Positions 12,116 to 23,278 of a stretch of DNA of 64,000 nt are shown piece after piece. A model generated the notes under the pieces. That model ran no database searches, was not told the origin of the DNA, and saw nothing but the letters and a program-made list of their open reading frames with translations. The stretch is taken from the NCBI RefSeq assembly GCF_035222485.1, contig NC_085920.1, positions 4,092,001 to 4,156,000 of the forward strand, given 5' to 3'. A program made the position numbers and the translations under genes. Each line of letters begins with the position of its first letter. Position 1 is the first letter of the stretch. This DNA is from Podospora pseudoanserina. Its lineage: Eukaryota > Ascomycota > Sordariomycetes > Sordariales > Podosporaceae.

Positions 12116-12145
<30 letters not shown>
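12116..12145. repeat. (CA)15 microsatellite
   Basis: Uninterrupted CA dinucleotides, preceded by a short related run (gcacacacacatg). Confidence 0.95.
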
Positions 12146-12146
<1 letters not shown>

Positions 12147-12633
12147 GGAAGGGCATGTTTTGTTATCTGGAAGGCGTTTTGTTGTTCTTTATTTAGCGTT
12201 TTGTTTTCCTACTTCAAATCAATCAAGTACATCCACTTAGCAGAAAGGGGGGAAACTGGGTATAACTGGGATCGATATCATGTCCTGACAGGTGGAGGAA
12301 GAAATGACTACATTGTCCAACTGTTGAAATGACTGATACACCAGATTACAAGATGGTTGATAGTTTTTATCGATTTTTGATTCAATATGATTGTTTTGAC
12401 AAAATGCTACCTAAATTTGGATATTCCATCTGTGACCTGGGTTCTCTTGTCGCTTCTAACACTCCCACCAAAGGCGGCCAAGCAGCCTCACAAGAGTGAC
12501 CTTACGCTGGGCTTCCCTTTCACATACCAACCATAATCACCTCATCCGCCAAGTCATTGATTCCGTGACTTTCCGCTCCTACACCTCCATCTCTCCAATA
12601 TTACCCCCGCACGTACTGCTGCTGCCGCCCATT

Positions 12634-14076
12634 CTAAAGAGCACCCAGATCAAGCGGCACACTGCTTCCCCGACCAGCACGATACCTCTTTGGGCCTCCC
12701 ACAAAGTCCCTTGGCTTCGGAAAGTTCTCCTCACTAGTAAACTTCCACCTCGAGTCTTGTACTACGTAGCGACCACCGCCACCTCCACTTGGACCGTGTG
12801 ATAGCGATACATTCCGTGTTGGGCTTGGGGTCTTGGCTCCTCCACCATTTGGCGCAAGCGTGAAATTGCTCGGATCAAGTAGAGACGCTCGACCTGAAGC
12901 GCTGGATGGAGTATGGCTTAGAGAGGGGGGAGCTGGCGCCGCTGAAGGAGGAGGGGGTGGTGCCGGCGAGCGAGGAGCATCGTTCGAGGGAGGGGGTGGT
13001 GGTGGAGGAGGGGCTGACGCAGGAGACGATACACTGGATGCCGCACGAATTGCTGCTTGAGCCGCGATACTCTGCGAGATATTATTTGTGGCCGCGGATG
13101 GAGCAGGCGGCGGCGGCGGTTGTGAGCGGGCTGGAGCCGGCGGTGGTCGTGGAGCTGCAGACGGAGGAGGCGGAGGAGGGGCGGGAGGAAGCGAAGGGGC
13201 CGAAAACGACGGAGGGGGTGGGGCCGAGGACGGAGGAGGGGGTGCTGGTGCGCCGGGAAGTGGAGGGGCTCCCGAAGGCTTGCGAGAACTCGGAGGTGGG
13301 GGGGGTGGCTTTTTGCCAATAATTGGCGGCGGACCTGTTTTTCGGAGATTGGCAGCCGATGGATTGAAAGCAGGGGCGCTCGATGTGCTGGGTAGTGATG
13401 GCCTTCCTGGTATAGCAGGAGCCGCCCCCACTGGAGGTCTCGGAGCGGATATTGTTGGAGGCTTTGGTGCTGACTTGGAAGATTCGGGATCTGAGAGATA
13501 GGAAGACTCTCGACTTGCTGGATGGCTGTTAGTGATACCCAACACTCATGATCAGATGCGCTTTACCACCAGTATCAACACCCCCACCTGTTTTGCGCAG
13601 TTTTGGCATGCCTCCAGCAAATAGGCCAGCTAGTTGTGGGGGTCCATCTGTGCTTGGTGCCGGTTGATGTCTATCACTCTGATCGCTATTACTTCTCCCA
13701 CGATTTCCAGGCAAAGGAGGGACGAGACCGCTGGGAGCTTTAGGTAGGCCAGGAACGGGGGGGGCACCGAGAGAAGATGGGCCGGGACCTCCGCCTCCAG
13801 ATACCTTGCCGATGATTGGGGCCGATCGATCGTTCGTGACAGTTTTCTTCAACGCCTTTCCTTTGCCGATGTCTTGTAGCAAGGCACCCTTTCAAGACGG
13901 TTAGTGAATTTGCTTTCCATAACAGCCAGGTCTCTTTGCCAACACACCCTATTCGGCAATCCAGCAGGCGGACGCGCCGGCAAAGCACCGCCTCCCGGGG
14001 GCGGAGGTGGTGGAGGAGGGGGAGGACCTCCAAAGCCGGGCGGCGGCGGCGGAGGTGGAGGAGGAGGAGGAGGCAT
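12634..14076 (-). CDS. Verprolin / WASP-interacting protein (WIP) homologue
   Basis: Three exons (13948-14076, 13567-13888, 12634-13517) give 444 residues. The introns are 59 nt (13889-13947) and 49 nt (13518-13566), both with CTAAC branch sites. The protein opens with a poly-proline and Gly stretch (profilin/SH3-type ligand). A WH2 actin-binding motif spans the first splice junction (RGALLQDIGKGKALKK, then TVTNDRSAP). A long proline-rich middle follows. The C-terminal block RWKFTSEENFPKPRDF matches the WASP/Las17-binding end of the family. These parts are diagnostic of verprolin, which couples G-actin to WASP and Arp2/3 at cortical patches during endocytosis and polar growth. An in-frame ATG at 14151 would add 25 residues, but 14076 gives the usual MPPPPPP start. 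Confidence 0.93.
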
Positions 14077-15251
14077 CGTGTGTTCTTCGATTACAAGGAG
14101 GCCGGCGAGTTGGGACGAGGCTGCAACAAGACGATCGGCGTTTAAGGCCAAGAATTGGAAGGGCGCAGAGTCGAAGCAGTAAAATGACGGCTATGCCGGT
14201 GCACGGTAGTTAGTCCGGGGAAAACGGTGGTAAAAGATACAGCTCAGAAATAATGCCTTCTCTTGGACGGACAATGAAGCGGTTGGAAGTTGAAATGCGA
14301 CTGCCTTGGATTGTTGGCGTAAGATGATCGGGGGGTAGTACGTACTGCGTCACTCCTGGGCACTGTGGCTCAGCGCTCCAGCGGATAAGATTACAAGCCC
14401 ACTGATTAATAAGTCAAGCCACAGTGTAGCCTTGGCACTGCCCATAGGTACTCTGCCACTACTGTATACACAAAAGGGTCTGCGTTCCAAAACCTATCAA
14501 CAGTCTTTTCATGTTTGAGACAGCTTGAGTTATTCCGAGACGGTGTCATACAGCATAGTCCAAATCCAAAACCTCCCATTCTCTTGTGTACATGCTCTGA
14601 TCCGAGATCCGAGATTCAAAGACGGGGAGCTATGGGGTGTTGATTGTATGTGTCACATCCGCAACCACAGTAGACATGTTGCTTGGACTGACTTCAATAA
14701 AAGTAACTAGATGGTGGATTTACCTGTCGATTGCCCATCTCGGCATAAAAGTGCTTAAACAAAAATTAGCCCAAGGCAGTGTGGCTGTTTTCCCCAGGTT
14801 ACCGCTTCCACCCCGTTAGATGCACGCTCCAGCCAGCAAGGTGCATACGGTGGGGGTCTTTGCTCAATCGGGGAGGGGAAGCTTTGAACACACCCCGGTC
14901 ACTTCAACGCCAATGCACGGATCTGCACCATCTTCTCAAGCGCAGAGAGCTCTCTTTTGACTGCAACACCAAGATTCAACCTCATTTCTCATAAAGTTTT
15001 TTTCTTTCACTTAATTCCCTCTTGTACATAACACACCCCCTAACCCCCAAGCTACAATCAGCTGCCCCCACGCCCATATACGATCAATTGGTCCATTTCC
15101 GGGTGTTGTTCTGCCTCACTCGGCATCCAGACCACCCGCCATCAGTCTGGGGAAAAGAGAGTCCGTGTAGGAGACGACGCGCTAGACGGCTTCAGGACCG
15201 AGCAAAAAAAAAAAAGAAGACACCTTCACCTTCCCCGCCCATTCCACAGCC
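14077..15251. promoter_or_regulatory. Shared upstream region of verprolin (-) and the gene at 15252 (+)
   Basis: About 1.2 kb between two divergently read genes. The right part (14990-15130) is pyrimidine-rich and looks like a leader. A stretch of 12 A lies at 15205-15216. No other gene is supportable. Confidence 0.5.
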
Positions 15252-16586
15252 ATGCTTCGTCGGCCGTACCAAGCCGGGCTGGGCCTGCAAGTCTGCCAGG
15301 CTTGTGAGCTTGTCTCTGGCAGACAATCGATGCGCACAGCCAAGCGTAGCTTCGTGACACTACATCCCAGCAGACGCTTGGCCAACTTATCACCACCAAA
15401 GCCTACCTGGACGATCGCCACTCGCTCCTTTGGGACCTCGCAGACATGTCTAAAATCAAAACGCCAGCAGACACCGCAAAGTACTACCCAGAACCCAAGC
15501 CCCTCGCCAAGCACGTCGGCCCACGCCAGCTCACCGGTGGGGGACCAGGATGTGCCAGATTTGGAAGAGATCATGGCTGCCGTTGACCGTACCACCAGGA
15601 AATTCACTGCCCATTCGGGGATCCCCTCTGAGCACATGACGCTCACAGCGCTGCGGGCTTGTGCGCAGACGGATGTCAGGCAAGCAGCAGACACCCAGAC
15701 CAGTCATTCTGCCGTTGCTGCGGCCGAAGACAGGCCTGTCTCGAGACTCTTGGGCTTGGAAGGTGATGCCGCAAAGGCTGGCCAATCTAGCACCTCTACT
15801 ACAGTTTCTGTGCTACGGCCGGAGGACGTTGTCGACAAGGTATCGGAAGCGGCATATGCGATCGTCGCTCATCCCGCGGTTGTTATCACCCCGCAAGTGC
15901 TGGAGGAATATGTTCGACTTCAGGCTCGCCTTGGCAGACCGCAGACACTGCCACAAGTCTTGGGTCTCTACGGCAGCAAACCCACGCCCAAGGAAGTGTC
16001 TGGTTCCATCCGCTACACCGATTCCAACCCGGGGAGAGCGAGCAAGGCCGTGGATCCTGCCGTTGCTGAAGCTGCTCTCAATGCGGCGATCGAGGCCGAT
16101 AATCTCGAGGCTGCTATTGGGGTTGTGGAAGCAACATACTCTTCCAAATCCTATCTGCGCGCAAAAGTTATTAGGAAAGGGCTCCTTCCTGCAGGTCTAG
16201 CTGGTGCCGTGCCCTTAGCGCTCTATCTCCTGGCCTCTGAGTTTGCCCAGTTTCAGTCAGCCTGGGACCATGCGAGCGCCACCAAGATTGCCTTTGCTGG
16301 CGCCCTTTGTTATGTTGGATTTACCGGCACAATCGGGATGGTTGCGGCCTTTACAGCCAATGATCAGATGAAGCGGGTTACGTGGGCTATAGGAACACCT
16401 TTGGGCCACCGATGGCTCTACGAGGACGAAAGAGCGGCCCTCGACAAGATTGCGTGTGCTTTCGGATTCTCAGAGGAGCACCGGTACGGTGAGGAGGAGG
16501 GGGAGGAGTATCTCTGGCTCCGGGAGTACTTATTGAGCAGGTCTATGATCCTGGATGCGGTGGACCTGATGGAGGGTATGAACTAG
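15252..16586 (+). CDS. Mitochondrial inner-membrane-type protein, unknown function
   Basis: Single exon, 444 residues. The N-terminus is rich in Arg and Ser with no acidic residues near the start (MLRRPYQAGLGLQVC, later RTAKRSFVTLHPSRRLA), as in a matrix-targeting presequence. A low-complexity Ser/Thr/Pro/Gln linker follows. The centre is helical (residues about 195-300). Two hydrophobic spans come next (about 317-333, GLAGAVPLALYLLASEF; about 348-370, KIAFAGALCYVGFTGTIG), consistent with a hairpin in the inner membrane. The last 70 residues are conserved-looking and charged (HRWLYEDERAALDKIACAFG ... LREYLL ... LMEGMN). I recognise the pattern of an ascomycete mitochondrial family but cannot assign a role. 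The ATG follows a pyrimidine-rich leader. Confidence 0.85.
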   Translation: MLRRPYQAGLGLQVCQACELVSGRQSMRTAKRSFVTLHPSRRLANLSPPKPTWTIATRSFGTSQTCLKSKRQQTPQSTTQNPSPSPSTSAHASSPVGDQDVPDLEEIMAAVDRTTRKFTAHSGIPSEHMTLTALRACAQTDVRQAADTQTSHSAVAAAEDRPVSRLLGLEGDAAKAGQSSTSTTVSVLRPEDVVDKVSEAAYAIVAHPAVVITPQVLEEYVRLQARLGRPQTLPQVLGLYGSKPTPKEVSGSIRYTDSNPGRASKAVDPAVAEAALNAAIEADNLEAAIGVVEATYSSKSYLRAKVIRKGLLPAGLAGAVPLALYLLASEFAQFQSAWDHASATKIAFAGALCYVGFTGTIGMVAAFTANDQMKRVTWAIGTPLGHRWLYEDERAALDKIACAFGFSEEHRYGEEEGEEYLWLREYLLSRSMILDAVDLMEGMN

Positions 16587-17478
16587 GGGGGAACTAATGG
16601 AGATAAGCGGCAGTTGAAGGTGGCGGGAAGATGAAGATGGAATAACGACCAGCACGCATCCGTAAGACCCAGGGAGCTTGGCACTCAGCACCGGGGCTCA
16701 CGGAAACTTTGATCGTCGCTTTCGGACCCGGGACGTTCTTGGCCCAACTTCCCTAGGTACCGCTAGGCTAGTTGATCAGCCGTGGGGCACCTCATCGGTC
16801 GCTGTCTGTTGTGGTTGCCAAGAGTGTGGAGCATAATATCAAACTCTAGGATGCTAAACCGTCGAGATGGGATCCAAGACCTTTCACATCGATTGCTTTG
16901 CAAGGCGCAATTCTGCGGCCCTCCCTACCCGTGGCCTCGTACACCCCCAAAACAATGCGTACCCAGCCCAGGGAGAAACCGGTGGAGCAGCCTCCCGTTC
17001 CCCAGACGCCAGTTGACGACCGCGCGCTGCGCTGTTTGGTTTGCCCACCCCCCCCCCCCATATGCATGCCTGTCTCTGCCATGGGTGTTGTGTCGCTCCC
17101 AGCTTCGTCCTGATTACGAAGGCCCCCGACGGCATTTGAATCGGGTGTACCTACCGGGCTTGGCCCGCAGCCCAAGTGTACTTGTTTCTACGTCACTTTA
17201 TCTCCCCCGTCCACCCCATGCCCTCCCCTCCCAGCCCCAGCGCCGGCCACGATTTTGATACGTATTTATGTCCCAACCTTCCCCCCAGCCCCCAGCTTTA
17301 GGTCCATGTTCATGACAGGGTCAACACGCCACTTGAATAGACAGTCTTGGAACGCTAACTTCTTCAACGTTGGACTTTCTCACCGCTCGGCCGTTTCATC
17401 AGACTTGTTGCTTCCTATTTCGTTCTTCGTTCTTCTTCAAACGTCTTTACCAACGCACCGGTACACCAGCGCCACACC
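16587..17478. other. Intergenic, no gene seen
   Basis: The 3' flank of the upstream gene and the leader of the gene at 17479. A C homopolymer (about 14 nt) lies at 17047-17060. The CT-rich stretch 17380-17470 is the likely 5' UTR. Confidence 0.5.
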
Positions 17479-18696
17479 ATGGCCGCCTTTGAGCGAGACG
17501 AGGCCAAATGTCTATACTATGCAGCATTTGCCTCGCACCTGCACCGGCAGGCCTTTGACTTTATCTACTGGTTTCTCTTCATCCTTGTTGTCTCCATGCT
17601 CTTTTTGTCGTCATGGAAATACAGCGGGTCAGTTCATGTCCTCATTTTTTGGGGGGGATGGGAATTGGATGGGCGCTGACTACTGTCTAGTGATATGGAA
17701 AAGGTCTCAGACCTGGAGCCGGGATGCCCAGAATACAAGAAGAAGATGAAACGGTGCTTCTATGTCTGCGCGCTCTATTCCAGTATCTCGGTTGTTGCCG
17801 TTGTGATGGAGGTATATGCCCTGTTGGCCTTGCAATTTTGCGATGGAGAGGACCTCATGTCGCTATATTGGTCAACATGGACCATGTTGCAAGTTGGGTC
17901 ACTGATTGCCATCTTTGGTATTCTCCTTGCGGTCTACAACAGCGTTCGCGCTAGGAAGAACCCGTGAGTCTATCGTCTCGTCCCCTCAAAATGAAGCCAT
18001 CACTAACAACCAGACAGCCCTTGGGCGTTGGCATTGGGTACTCCTGTACTTGTCGTTGCCGGCATCGGTCACGCGCTTCACAGCTCGGTACGCAGGCGGG
18101 CTGAAAGGATGCGGTCTAGGAGCCGGAGCAGGGCTCGCCATCGTGCCGTGTCAAACTGCAGCTCCAGTCGCATGGAACTGAATGGTGTGCCAATCAGCAG
18201 AGAGTATGTCACCCATATGCACCTCCCCGGGAGGAGACAAAAGAGACAGAAGAGACTATCCATTTTGCTAACCAATGATGTTTTCAGACAAACACTCTTT
18301 GGCGAGGAGAGCGAGAAGGAAGACGGCGAAATCCCAGGAAAGCTCGTCGGATACACCCCGGACGGATCCCCGATTATCAGATTCACGGAAGACCCGGGGA
18401 GGATCGGGGCAGATCGGGGCGAGGTCATCTGCAGAGGCGAGGGCGGCCACGTCATTGTCGCTTTCCGGAAGGGGATGACGACGATCATCAACGGCGCAAT
18501 CTCGAGCCCGCCGCCGGCTGCCCTGCTACCCGTACCCATGACCAGTCCCGGGCCGAGTTATTCTTCTGCCGGTCTTACAGTACCGCCCCGATCGCCGGTC
18601 GTCAAGATAGAATTGCCAACCACTGGGAGGACGACGCCGACGCCAGAGCCTCGTGCGACACCACCGACGTTGCTGCCGAGGGATTCCCCTGTATGA
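17479..18696 (+). CDS. Four-span membrane protein of unknown function
   Basis: Four exons (17479-17627, 17691-17963, 18018-18203, 18288-18696) give 338 residues. The introns are 63, 54 and 84 nt, with GTCAGT, GTGAGT and GTATGT donors. Predicted spans: AFDFIYWFLFILVVSMLFL, FYVCALYSSISVVAVVMEVY, TMLQVGSLIAIFGILLAVY and ALALGTPVLVVAGIGHAL. After the last span comes an Arg/Ser-rich patch (RRRAERMRSRSRSRARHR), then a soluble Pro/Ser/Thr-rich tail. No signal peptide and no known catalytic motif. The third intron is a multiple of three and open in frame, so leaving it in would add 28 residues (see findings). I do not recognise the family. A channel, scaffold or transport accessory protein are all possible. 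Confidence 0.8.
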
Positions 18697-20966
18697 CATT
18701 GCATAAGTTTTACTTTATTGGCTTGGGATCACAGGGAAAAGTGATTGGATTTTTCTTTCTTTTGGACAATGCGCCGGTCCGCTGGTTAGGGGATAAAATT
18801 GCAAACGGATTGGGCTTGGAAATTTTTTTAGCGTTGTGGTTGGGTTTGCGGGAGTTCGAGAGAGTCAGTTTTTTCTTTCCTTCTTGGATGGCCTAGGAAA
18901 TAAATGGGAATCGGCTACCGGGTACACAAGCGCGCGGAACATTGCATCTTTTTGGTTATCATCTTTTTGGAAAGAGCGAGTTTGGTTGTATGTGCGTTTT
19001 ACATTTCATCATCTGGGAGATTTGGAAATTCCTCGCATAGTTTTTTGTCTCTGTTACATGTGTCTTTTTATCTCTGTCTCTCATTTTGGATTGGGAAGGT
19101 GAAACTGGTAGGGTATCCGGTTGGGAGTTGAAAGTTTGAGTCACACATGACTGCGTTATCTACATTTTGTCTTACTACTGTGGTCTGTGTCTTTTTTGCC
19201 ATGCTTTTTCAAAGGCACACAGCCACGCTTGTAATCAAAGATACCTTTTTTTTTTTCTTCCTCGTCATTTCTTTTGGCTCGACTGCAATAGCCCGGAGTG
19301 GCCGTGAGATATGAACATGGGCGGAAATCTTTACTTCACCGCCCACCAGATCCAGCTGTCCGTCCCCCCTTGTTTAGTGTTTACGCCCCCTTTTTAGCTC
19401 CTCGTCACCCTTGTCCCGCTCCGCGGTAGGCGGGAATGCAAACACAGGTCAGCCAAGACGACAGCCAAGGATAACGGGCTGTTATTATCATTAATAATAA
19501 TACACACACACACACACACACACACAAGGGAAAGAGAGAAGAAGAGACGAATCGGGTATCTGGATTACAATTGCTTCCTGCGGTGATACGTTGTATTTGA
19601 GTTTTCTATTTCCATAAAACTATTCTAGTTTGTTTGCGAGGAGTGTGTACCCCCCCACTTTCCCAAATAGGCAGTTTCCCAGCATCTGAATGAGATGCCG
19701 CTCGGTTCACGCACGGTAGATCTACCATACTTCCCGGCAGGGGGGTGAGTAAGATTTGACGGGTGGATTTCGTGGCTTAAGGGAAAGGGGATACGACCTC
19801 AAAGACGACATCCCGTCCAGAATTAAAAGGTTTCTTTTTCACCATATATTGGGCATGAATTATCGAACATGGGAAAGAGAATTTTGCATGATACACTCCG
19901 TATCCGCTGATCGACACACGCCCAAGTAAGGGGAAAAAAAAAAAAAAAAAAACTCCGTGAATTGAAACGGTGAGTTTTTCCCACGTGGGAGATGTCATTC
20001 GTTCTTCTTTGACCAGCATCACGGGCACGGGACGGGTACAGTACGCTCGCACCCCCTCTCAGACGTCACTACCACCACCATCAGCCCTCACCAAAATTCA
20101 TATCCAATCTCACCAAACCTCACCAGCCAACAGCAACGTGCCCTAAACGAATGGCTCTTGACAAGAAACCCAAGAACACGGCAAAGGGTGATCAGCTGAC
20201 ACCCCTGCCCCATGTCAACCCTGCATCCAACCAAACCTGACCGCCGGGTTTACCAGGCAAAACCACCCGACTGGGAATTGTCACGATGATTCTTCCAAAT
20301 CGGGAGAAAGGAAAAAAAAATTGTTTCGGATGATGAAACTACCGACTCTCTCTCGTACACCAAGTCATTTTACATTCCACCCCCCAAAAAACAATCCCAG
20401 AGATACGGACTGAAACATACACTCCTCCATCCAACCATCTCCCTCTCCCAAAAATGTGGCAGTGCTGTTGCTCTCTCACCTCAGAAACATCCTGACTGAT
20501 CGTCCCCCCCCCTCCCCCTCTCCCAAAACACCCTGCAAGAGTCATCACTATCTCACACCCTCCAAAAACCCATATCATCGGGAAATGGCATTTCCATGAT
20601 GCGCCTTGTGTAAGGCGGGATTTCGCACATCAGCATCTCAACACCCCCCCCTCCCCATCCAACCGTTTTCACGCCTTTAACCCCGTGTTCCCATCATTCC
20701 TTACAAGGTCTAATAAACCCCCCGGATCCGATCCTAATATCCGTAATTCCCTTCAACAGAAATAACAAAGTCTCCCGCGAAGTCTGGTCAAGCATTCTGG
20801 ATACCCGGCAACCCATCACAACTTGGCAAACATTGTCTCTGAGCCGCTCCTTGGCAAATGTCACATTCGGTCTTGGTATTGTAGGAAAAGATACGAAAAA
20901 GTTTCACATGACTTTCGTCTCTATATCTTTTCCGCTTCTTTTGATTTCCATCACCATACCCCCCTC
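18697..20966. other. 2.3-kb intergenic region between convergent genes
   Basis: No supportable gene. Contains a CA microsatellite (19502-19526) and several A/T homopolymers (for example 19934-19951). The two flanking genes converge on it, so it should carry two 3' UTRs. The region 18700-19150 is T-rich. Confidence 0.5.
19502..19526. repeat. (AC)12 microsatellite
   Basis: Uninterrupted AC dinucleotides directly after a TAATAATAATA run. Confidence 0.9.
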
Positions 20967-22257
20967 CTATGCCCTTCCGGCTCGTCCAACCTGAAGAATC
21001 TCACCCGTCAGCCGATCGTCGCTGCGAAGTACCGGCCAAGAGCTGCCGTCCGCCTTGACCAGTGTAACTTCAAGCTTGGTGCCCAAGATCTTAAAGGTCG
21101 ACTTGGCAGCATCTATCGTCCCAAACAGCGGGACCTGCGCCTTGTATCGCTTCGGCACGGGCGCGTCTGTCGTCAGAAGGTCCAGGTCGATGGTCTTGTC
21201 CTGGAATTCCACCTTGGAAGCCTCCTTGTCGATCTTCTTGAGGAAGAACGAGGCAATCACCGATGTAGGGGTTTGGTAAAAGTCGGTTCTGTACAAGAAA
21301 AAAAAAAAAAAAAAGGCGATAAGCATATGTTTTTTCGTCTAGACCAACCATCGGCGGTCAAGGGAGGTGGATCGATATGTTTCTGCTCGATAGGATACCC
21401 GCAGACACAGCCCAGTCTTGGCCGCGGCCTTGCTTGCGTCGCGCGTAGGAAAGCCTATGAAGCAGAAATCGCGATGGGGAAGGGAGGGGGAAAACAAGGG
21501 AGTAGAGTAAACTCACCTGACCGTCTCCAGGACCTCTTCACCACCAGCCGACGACGTCTTGGCCTTGTCTTTTTCTCCGCTCCCGACGAACAGATGCCTG
21601 GCCTTTGTCTTACAACCCTCAATCTTCATGAACTGGTCAAACTCGAGGACGCGGCGCTTGCAACAGCTGTAACCTTTGCTGCCCTCGTGGAAGATGGGCG
21701 CTCCCGGGTGGTGCACGCAGCTCTCGCCTTCCCGGCTGGAGCCCTTCTTGTAGGCTACACCGCATCCCTTCCGCCTGCAAACGCGGCCGTCCGGAATCTC
21801 GATTGTGGCGTCGTCATCCTCCGACTCGGCGACGGGGGGTGGTGGAGTGGGTATGTGCTGAGGGGCGGCGACGGGCGCACGGGGTGGCGGGGCAGGGAGG
21901 TTTGTCGTCTCGACGAGACCTTCCGGAGCAGCTTCCCTCTTTTCGATCTTTGGCGGGATATCGGTTGTGCTGTGCTTGCCCTCGGTGCATGGCTCAATGG
22001 CCATGAATTCCTCAAAGGTGAGAACGCGCGGCTTGCAGCACTTCCATCCTGTTCCCGAGGCAAAAGAAGGTTGTGGTCAGCTTGGCGGGGTCTAGAGATA
22101 TCAATGTGATAGGCAGGCCAGAGGGAAGCTGCAGGATGGTGGTTGACATACCTTTCTGGCCCTCGTGGAAGACGGGGGGACCGGGGTGGTAGCGGCACAC
22201 CTCTTCGGGGTCTGTATACTCCTTGCCGCAACCTTGATGGACACACTTTTGAGCCAT
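20967..22257 (-). CDS. CHORD- and CS-domain co-chaperone (Rar1/CHP-1/Morgana type)
   Basis: Three exons (22152-22257, 21517-22048, 20967-21288) give 319 residues. CHORD I occupies residues about 5-63 (CVHQGCGKEYTDPEEVCRYH, then GWKCCKPRVLTFEEF across the first splice). CHORD II lies at about 125-187 (CRRKGCGVAYKKG, HHPGAPIFHEG, CCKRRVLEFDQFM). Both carry the Cys/His zinc ligands. A CS (p23-like) domain fills the end (about 215-305; SVIASFFLKKIDKEASKVEF ... LEVTLVKADGSSWPVL). Such proteins bind Hsp90 and SGT1 and act in chaperone control of client complexes. The second intron is unusually long for this window (228 nt, 21289-21516) and carries about 17 T shortly before its acceptor. The gene is head-to-head with the glutaredoxin-like gene. 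Confidence 0.95.
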
Positions 22258-22720
22258 GGTGACAGGAGCTTTAGGTAGGTACCTGGAAGGCGGGGAGGGG
22301 TCGTCCGGAGCTGTCTTTGTGAGATTGGAATCGACTTTGTTGGTGGTGAGGAAGCGAAAACTGTCGCTGTTGATGGTTGTTGATGTCAAAACAACAAACA
22401 ATTAATCGCTGCCAAACAAAGGGGTTTGGGCGGTCAGATTCAGGGCATCTATGGAAGCTCTCTCGAAGAAAATGGAAGCTCCCGTTGCCCGCTGTCGCTG
22501 ATAGGGTTGGTGGGGGCGGGGAAGCTGTGGAAACGCGTCGTCGCGACTGCCCAGCGGGCCGGGGTTTAGAGATCTGGCCTAGCCATAAACGGTTTAGTCC
22601 ATTGGCAATAAAACAACCTTAGGCCATGAGCCTGTTTCGATATCTGACTCGCTTTCAACGTCAACTCATCAAAATAACCTACCAATACACCGGTTTCACC
22701 GAGCTTCATACCAAGCAATC
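22258..22720. promoter_or_regulatory. Bidirectional promoter region, CHORD gene (-) / glutaredoxin-like gene (+)
   Basis: 463 bp separate the two start codons. A taggtaggtacct element at 22272-22284 lies 15 bp from the CHORD start. Confidence 0.5.
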
Positions 22721-23091
22721 ATGCGGGCTACCGCTCGTCTACTTCAATCATGCAGAATAACCTTCTTCACACGTAAAACCTGCGGACTATGCACCCAGGC
22801 AAGATCAGTTTTATCAGACGTCTGGGATCAACGGCCGTTTGCCTTCGAAGAGGTTGACATTGTTGATCCCAAGTCCAAACCATGGTTGGATCTCTATGAC
22901 TTTGATGTCCCCGTGGTGAGCTTACTTGCATAAAGAACGACGGAAAGCAACTAATTCAAGAACAGATTCACATCAGCAAGTCTGAGGCGCCCGAAGAAGA
23001 TCCCAAGCTGTCTTCCCAGGCCGTGAAATTGATGCATCGGTTTACAGTAGACCAGGTCAAAGCAAAGATGGACCTTGTTGAAAAGTCATGA
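22721..23091 (+). CDS. Glutaredoxin-like protein (DUF836 / YDR286C type)
   Basis: Two exons (22721-22915, 22966-23091) with a 50-nt phase-0 intron give 106 residues. The N-terminal strand RITFFTRKTCGLCTQARSVL places a CGLC dithiol pair (Cys21, Cys24) at the start of a helix. VDIVDPKSKPWLDLYDFDVPV then supplies the second strand and the cis-proline turn (VPV), and IHISKS follows across the splice. This is the compact thioredoxin-fold family of yeast YDR286C, probably mitochondrial or cytosolic. Its biochemical role is poorly known, but a thiol-redox function is inferred from the CxxC pair. It starts 463 bp from the CHORD gene in the opposite direction. Confidence 0.92.
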
Positions 23092-23278
23092 GCATGCCGG
23101 CGGCCTCCAGCATGACCAATGATGTCAGTCATTTGTTTTGCTATCGTATATACGAAGTTCTGGACCATCTAGTCTAGCAGTCCGAACCGTACGACAGCCC
23201 GTGGAAGGATGAGAGTACAGCTGTGCTAATCACGGTTGCACATGTAAACCTACCATCGCTAGCCATCTCTTCACAGCC

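Larger units (their letters stand above)
11433..12633. other. Intergenic, repeat-bearing
   Basis: The region holds the 3' flank of the small gene, an 11-copy minisatellite and a CA microsatellite (listed separately), then the 3' flank of verprolin, which ends at 12634. Open frames here are produced by the repeat. Confidence 0.6.

Noticed and set aside
12833-13501. Gly/Ala-rich plus-strand frames over verprolin
   Set aside because: They are complements of proline codons in the low-complexity part of verprolin.
20823-22109. 428-codon plus-strand frame antisense to the CHORD gene
   Set aside because: It crosses both exons and introns of a well-supported gene on the other strand and has no recognisable domain.
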